Shown here: positions 61,327-64,000 of the stretch, in pieces
Numbering within the stretch: the stretch's first letter is position 1
How the letters are laid out: each line of letters opens with the position of its first letter
Assembly: GCF_025947365.1 (NCBI RefSeq)
Contig: NZ_CP110012.1
Location: forward strand, 4,836,001-4,900,000
DNA from: Flavobacterium sp. N502540
GTDB lineage: Bacteria > Bacteroidota > Bacteroidia > Flavobacteriales > Flavobacteriaceae
DNA: 64,000 nt
Direction: 5' to 3'
Made by a program: the position numbers and the translations under genes
The notes under the pieces: generated by a model
The model's database searches: none
What the model saw: only the letters and a program-made list of their open reading frames with translations
What the model was told of the DNA's origin: nothing

Positions 61327-62490
61327 TTATTTTAAATCCGCGTAAACCGTTTCTGCACTTTGATTCTGAGCTTTAATTTCAGTTCCGTCTTTAAGTGCTG
61401 CCACACCTTCCAGAACAATTTGGTCGCCGCTCTGCAAACCGCTTTTTACGACATAATAATTTCCTGCAGTATTTTCTAAAACCGTAATATTGGCGTTTTT
61501 AGTTTTCCCGTCTTTTCCAACTACCACAGTAAATAATTTATCCTGAAGTTCAAAAGTGGCGCTTTGAGGAACAATAATCGCTTGATTCACTTCGTTTGGA
61601 ATTCGCACTGTAGTACTGTTTCCGCTTCTGATGATGCTCTTTGTATTGGGGAAACGTGCTCTGAAAGTAACGGAACCAGTCTCGGTATTGATTAATCCGT
61701 TTACAGTTTCAATACGCCCTTTTTCACCGTAAGCTGTACCATCTGAAAGAAGCAGAGAGACAGCAGGCATCTTTTTAATTTTTTCTGCCAGTGCAATTCC
61801 GGAATCTGTATTCTGAGTAAAACTTAGAAGTTTTTTTTCATTCACTGCAAAATAAGCATATACATTTCCGATGCTTGAAACCGTCGTTAAAGGATCTGCG
61901 GTATTAGAACTCACTAAACTTCCCAAACGAAACGGAATAGAGCCCACCACTCCGTCAACAGGACTGGTTACTGTTGTATATCCCAAGTTTGTCTTGGCAT
62001 TTACCAAACTTGCATTGGCCTGCGCCAGTGTTGCCAAAGCTGATTCATAAGTATATTGTGCCGATTCTAAATCGTATTTACTGATGATTCCTTTTTCAAC
62101 CAACGGCTTTACTTTATTGACTGCCAGTTTAGCCGCACTTAAATTAGCCTGAGCACTTTTGATACTTGCAGTGGCAGTGCGAACTTCCTGCTCATATTCC
62201 GGAGCACTAATTTTAAATAATGGCTGTCCGGCCCTAACCACGGCACCTTCATCAACAAAAATCTTATCAATATACCCTTCTACCCGCGGACGAATTTCTA
62301 TATTTTGCTGTCCCTGAATACTGGCGGGATAATCTGTATATAAAGTTGCCGATTTAGGTTCTAAAGTCAGCGTTTTATATTCTTTAACTTGTGGTGCACC
62401 TCCGGCCTGAGCCGCTTTATCATTTTTGTTTCCACACGAAGTGATGATAATAGATGCTGCTAGAATACTAAAAAAAGATTGCTTCTTCAT
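61327..62490 (-). CDS. RND efflux periplasmic adaptor lipoprotein (AcrA type)
   Basis: 387 residues, ATG at 62490. Lipobox SIIITSCGN. Lipoyl/barrel-sandwich half-motifs VEGYIDKIFVDEGAVVRAGQPLFKI and TVTSPVDGVVGSIPFRLGSLV, separated by a helical hairpin (about 95-165). The C-terminal beta-barrel and membrane-proximal domains follow. First gene of the adaptor-pump-duct operon. No local repressor gene precedes it; the divergent LytS/LytR pair 267 bp away may control it. Confidence 0.94.
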   Translation of the reverse strand: MKKQSFFSILAASIIITSCGNKNDKAAQAGGAPQVKEYKTLTLEPKSATLYTDYPASIQGQQNIEIRPRVEGYIDKIFVDEGAVVRAGQPLFKISAPEYEQEVRTATASIKSAQANLSAAKLAVNKVKPLVEKGIISKYDLESAQYTYESALATLAQANASLVNAKTNLGYTTVTSPVDGVVGSIPFRLGSLVSSNTADPLTTVSSIGNVYAYFAVNEKKLLSFTQNTDSGIALAEKIKKMPAVSLLLSDGTAYGEKGRIETVNGLINTETGSVTFRARFPNTKSIIRSGNSTTVRIPNEVNQAIIVPQSATFELQDKLFTVVVGKDGKTKNANITVLENTAGNYYVVKSGLQSGDQIVLEGVAALKDGTEIKAQNQSAETVYADLK

Positions 62491-62757
62491 TTTTATGGAT
62501 TGTGTGATTATCTATTTATTAAGGAACAAAAGAACTGAAATAGAACACACAAAATTTTTACAATAGACGAAAAGCCCCCTGCAATCGATAAAGATTAGAT
62601 GAGAACCGATGGAAGATGTTCCCTGATAAATAAGTATTTTTGTAACAGCCTCGTCGACTCTAAAATGGTTTTTACGGGTTGTAAATCTATTTTGAGCGAT
62701 TGGTTTTATATCCTGTTCAAATAAAAAGTAATATTGTCCTTAAAATCACAACTTACA

Positions 62758-63807
62758 ATGACACCCAATTTTTTTAAACCGTTTATGTCTACCGGATTAC
62801 ACATCCTGGCCTGGGTATTATTAGGATATATGCAGCTGTTTTATATTCCGCTTACCTGGAATATAGCACTTCCCCATATATTCTGGATTTGGCAAACCAT
62901 TGTTTTGCTTTTCATGCTTGCGATTTTTTACTATAATGCCAAGGTAATTGTTCCAAAAACCATCATTAAAGACAAAATTGGTCCTTTCCTGTTATGGATA
63001 CTATTGATTATTTTCATCATGCAGCTGGCATCCTATTTTTACAACCTCAACACCGATTTACATAACAAACTGGCTGCGCTTATCCGATTCAAACGATACC
63101 GAAACACCTATTTCGATAACTATATTTTTAGTCTCACCTTACTGGTTCTGGCCATCAGTACCAGTTATGCCATGCTGCTGCATTGGCAAAGAGCTGCTCA
63201 ACATAAACAAAAACTGGAGCAGGACAAAACGATGACCGAACTGGCCATGCTGAAAGCACAAATCAATCCGCATTTCTTCTTTAATTCGCTTAACAGCATT
63301 TACTCCCTTACGTATACTAATATTGAAGATTCCCGTAATGCGCTTCACACTTTAAGCCGAATGATGCGATACCTGCTTTACAGTACTGAAGGCGAAAGAA
63401 CAACTTTATTGAAAGAGGTAGATTTTATGAAGGACTTTATTGCTCTAATGAAACTTCGGGCTAACAGTAAACTGACTATTACAGGTGATATTCCGGAAAA
63501 AATTCAGGATTATCCAATTGTACCGATGCTCTTACTGCCTTTAGTCGAAAATGCCTTTAAACATGGTGTGCATGCTACGGACAAAAGCGAGATTCATTTT
63601 GCGCTGAAACAAAACGGAACCCTTCTTGAATTTGAGGTAGAAAACACTTTTTTCGAGAAAACAACTCCAACAGAACAGGGCGGAATTGGTTTAACCAATA
63701 CCAAACGCCGATTACACCTCATCTATCCTGACAAACACAGTTTAACGGCCGGTATTGATCCAAACGGAAAATATAAAGTAAACCTGCAAATAACTTTAGA
63801 ACAATGA
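62758..63807 (+). CDS. LytS-type sensor histidine kinase (His_kinase family)
   Basis: 349 residues from the ATG at 62758; a TTG at 62734 opens the frame earlier but is less likely. Four transmembrane segments at about 10-30, 40-60, 75-95 and 125-145. The His_kinase phosphoacceptor segment is LKAQINPHFFFNSLNSIYSL (His in NPHF), followed by DFMKDFIALMKLR and the ATPase box LLPLVENAFKHGV and GGIGLTNTKRRL. It overlaps the next gene by 4 bp (ATGA), typical of such pairs. Confidence 0.94.
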   Translation: MTPNFFKPFMSTGLHILAWVLLGYMQLFYIPLTWNIALPHIFWIWQTIVLLFMLAIFYYNAKVIVPKTIIKDKIGPFLLWILLIIFIMQLASYFYNLNTDLHNKLAALIRFKRYRNTYFDNYIFSLTLLVLAISTSYAMLLHWQRAAQHKQKLEQDKTMTELAMLKAQINPHFFFNSLNSIYSLTYTNIEDSRNALHTLSRMMRYLLYSTEGERTTLLKEVDFMKDFIALMKLRANSKLTITGDIPEKIQDYPIVPMLLLPLVENAFKHGVHATDKSEIHFALKQNGTLLEFEVENTFFEKTTPTEQGGIGLTNTKRRLHLIYPDKHSLTAGIDPNGKYKVNLQITLEQ

Positions 63808-64000
63808 TTGTATTAAAATGTATCGCAGTAGACGACGAACCGCTAGCCTTAAAATTGGTCGAAACTTTTATAGAACAAACTCCTTTTTTGCAGTTGGTTC
63901 AAAGCTGTGATAATGCTATTGAAGCTATGAGTCTGATACGGGAACAACAACCCGACATTATTTTTCTGGATATCAATATGCCGAATTTAAGCGGTATGGA
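63804..64000 (+). CDS. LytTR-type response regulator, 3' end outside window
   Basis: About 65 N-terminal residues are visible from the ATG at 63804: MIVLKCIAVDDEPLALKLVE (acidic DDE triad) and PDIIFLDINMPNLSG (phosphoacceptor Asp). This receiver form is typical of LytR/AlgR regulators paired with His_kinase sensors. The DNA-binding domain is beyond the right edge. Confidence 0.9.
   Translation, partial: MIVLKCIAVDDEPLALKLVETFIEQTPFLQLVQSCDNAIEAMSLIREQQPDIIFLDINMPNLSGM

Overview
The window is AT-rich chromosomal DNA from a member of the Bacteroidota, most probably Flavobacterium or a close relative. The evidence is the set of Bacteroidota-typical products (two TonB-dependent receptors with CarboxypepD_reg-like N-termini, a T9SS type A sorting-domain protein, DUF3667, DUF4374 and DUF5977 proteins, Bacteroidota-style RHS proteins, a Tet(X)-family monooxygenase), candidate promoters with the flavobacterial -7 box TAnnTTTG, and many lipoproteins. 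No rRNA, tRNA, transposase, integrase or CRISPR array was seen.

Layout. 1-1653: 5' part of a TonB receptor gene that runs off the left edge, followed by about 0.9 kb with REP-like inverted repeats. 2.6-11.2 kb: DUF1508 protein, PAS histidine kinase, a lipoprotein with a possible permuted papain-like fold plus a small secreted partner, a decayed small membrane-protein gene, a kinase/NarL-type regulator pair, and a polysaccharide deacetylase lipoprotein. 11.4-17.5 kb: FtsX/MacB-type ABC exporter divergent from an NtrC-type regulator and its kinase. 17.6-18.3 kb: DUF3667 protein.

18.4-33.5 kb is the accessory core of the window, all on the minus strand: a T9SS surface protein, a long SpvB/YD-type gene split by an A10 homopolymer and ending in DUF5977 repeats, a full-length RHS protein, and downstream of it a train of displaced RHS C-terminal cassettes. 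Three cassettes are each followed by a member of one paralogous lipoprotein family. A fourth carries an ADP-ribosyltransferase-like tip followed by a different 108-aa protein. A last remnant is decayed. A 795-bp segment of RHS core plus C-terminus is duplicated with a constant 1,705-bp offset. This looks like a polymorphic toxin locus in which old tips and partners are kept as an archive.

33.9-36.7 kb: metNIQ-type methionine importer, preceded by an unusual leader: a 31-residue ORF with clustered Met and Cys codons followed by a terminator (candidate attenuation), and with a 14-bp tandem repeat between metI and metQ. 37-40.4 kb: PQQ-type sugar dehydrogenase lipoprotein; GntR/FadR-type regulator and Fsr-like MFS exporter, each preceded by the same 17-bp operator-like site. 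40.7-52.9 kb: a set resembling Bacteroidota xenosiderophore/iron uptake (ankyrin protein, DUF2271, PepSY-flavodoxin reductase, ApbE, TonB receptor, DUF4374 lipoprotein), interrupted by a minus-strand AraC regulator/Tet(X)-like monooxygenase pair and a tandemly duplicated intergenic region. 53-64 kb: a membrane protein with a Cys-rich tail, a GH28 pectinase with a palindromic operator, an RND efflux operon, and a LytS/LytR-type two-component pair cut by the right edge.

All functional names rest on motif and family recognition by eye. No database search was run.
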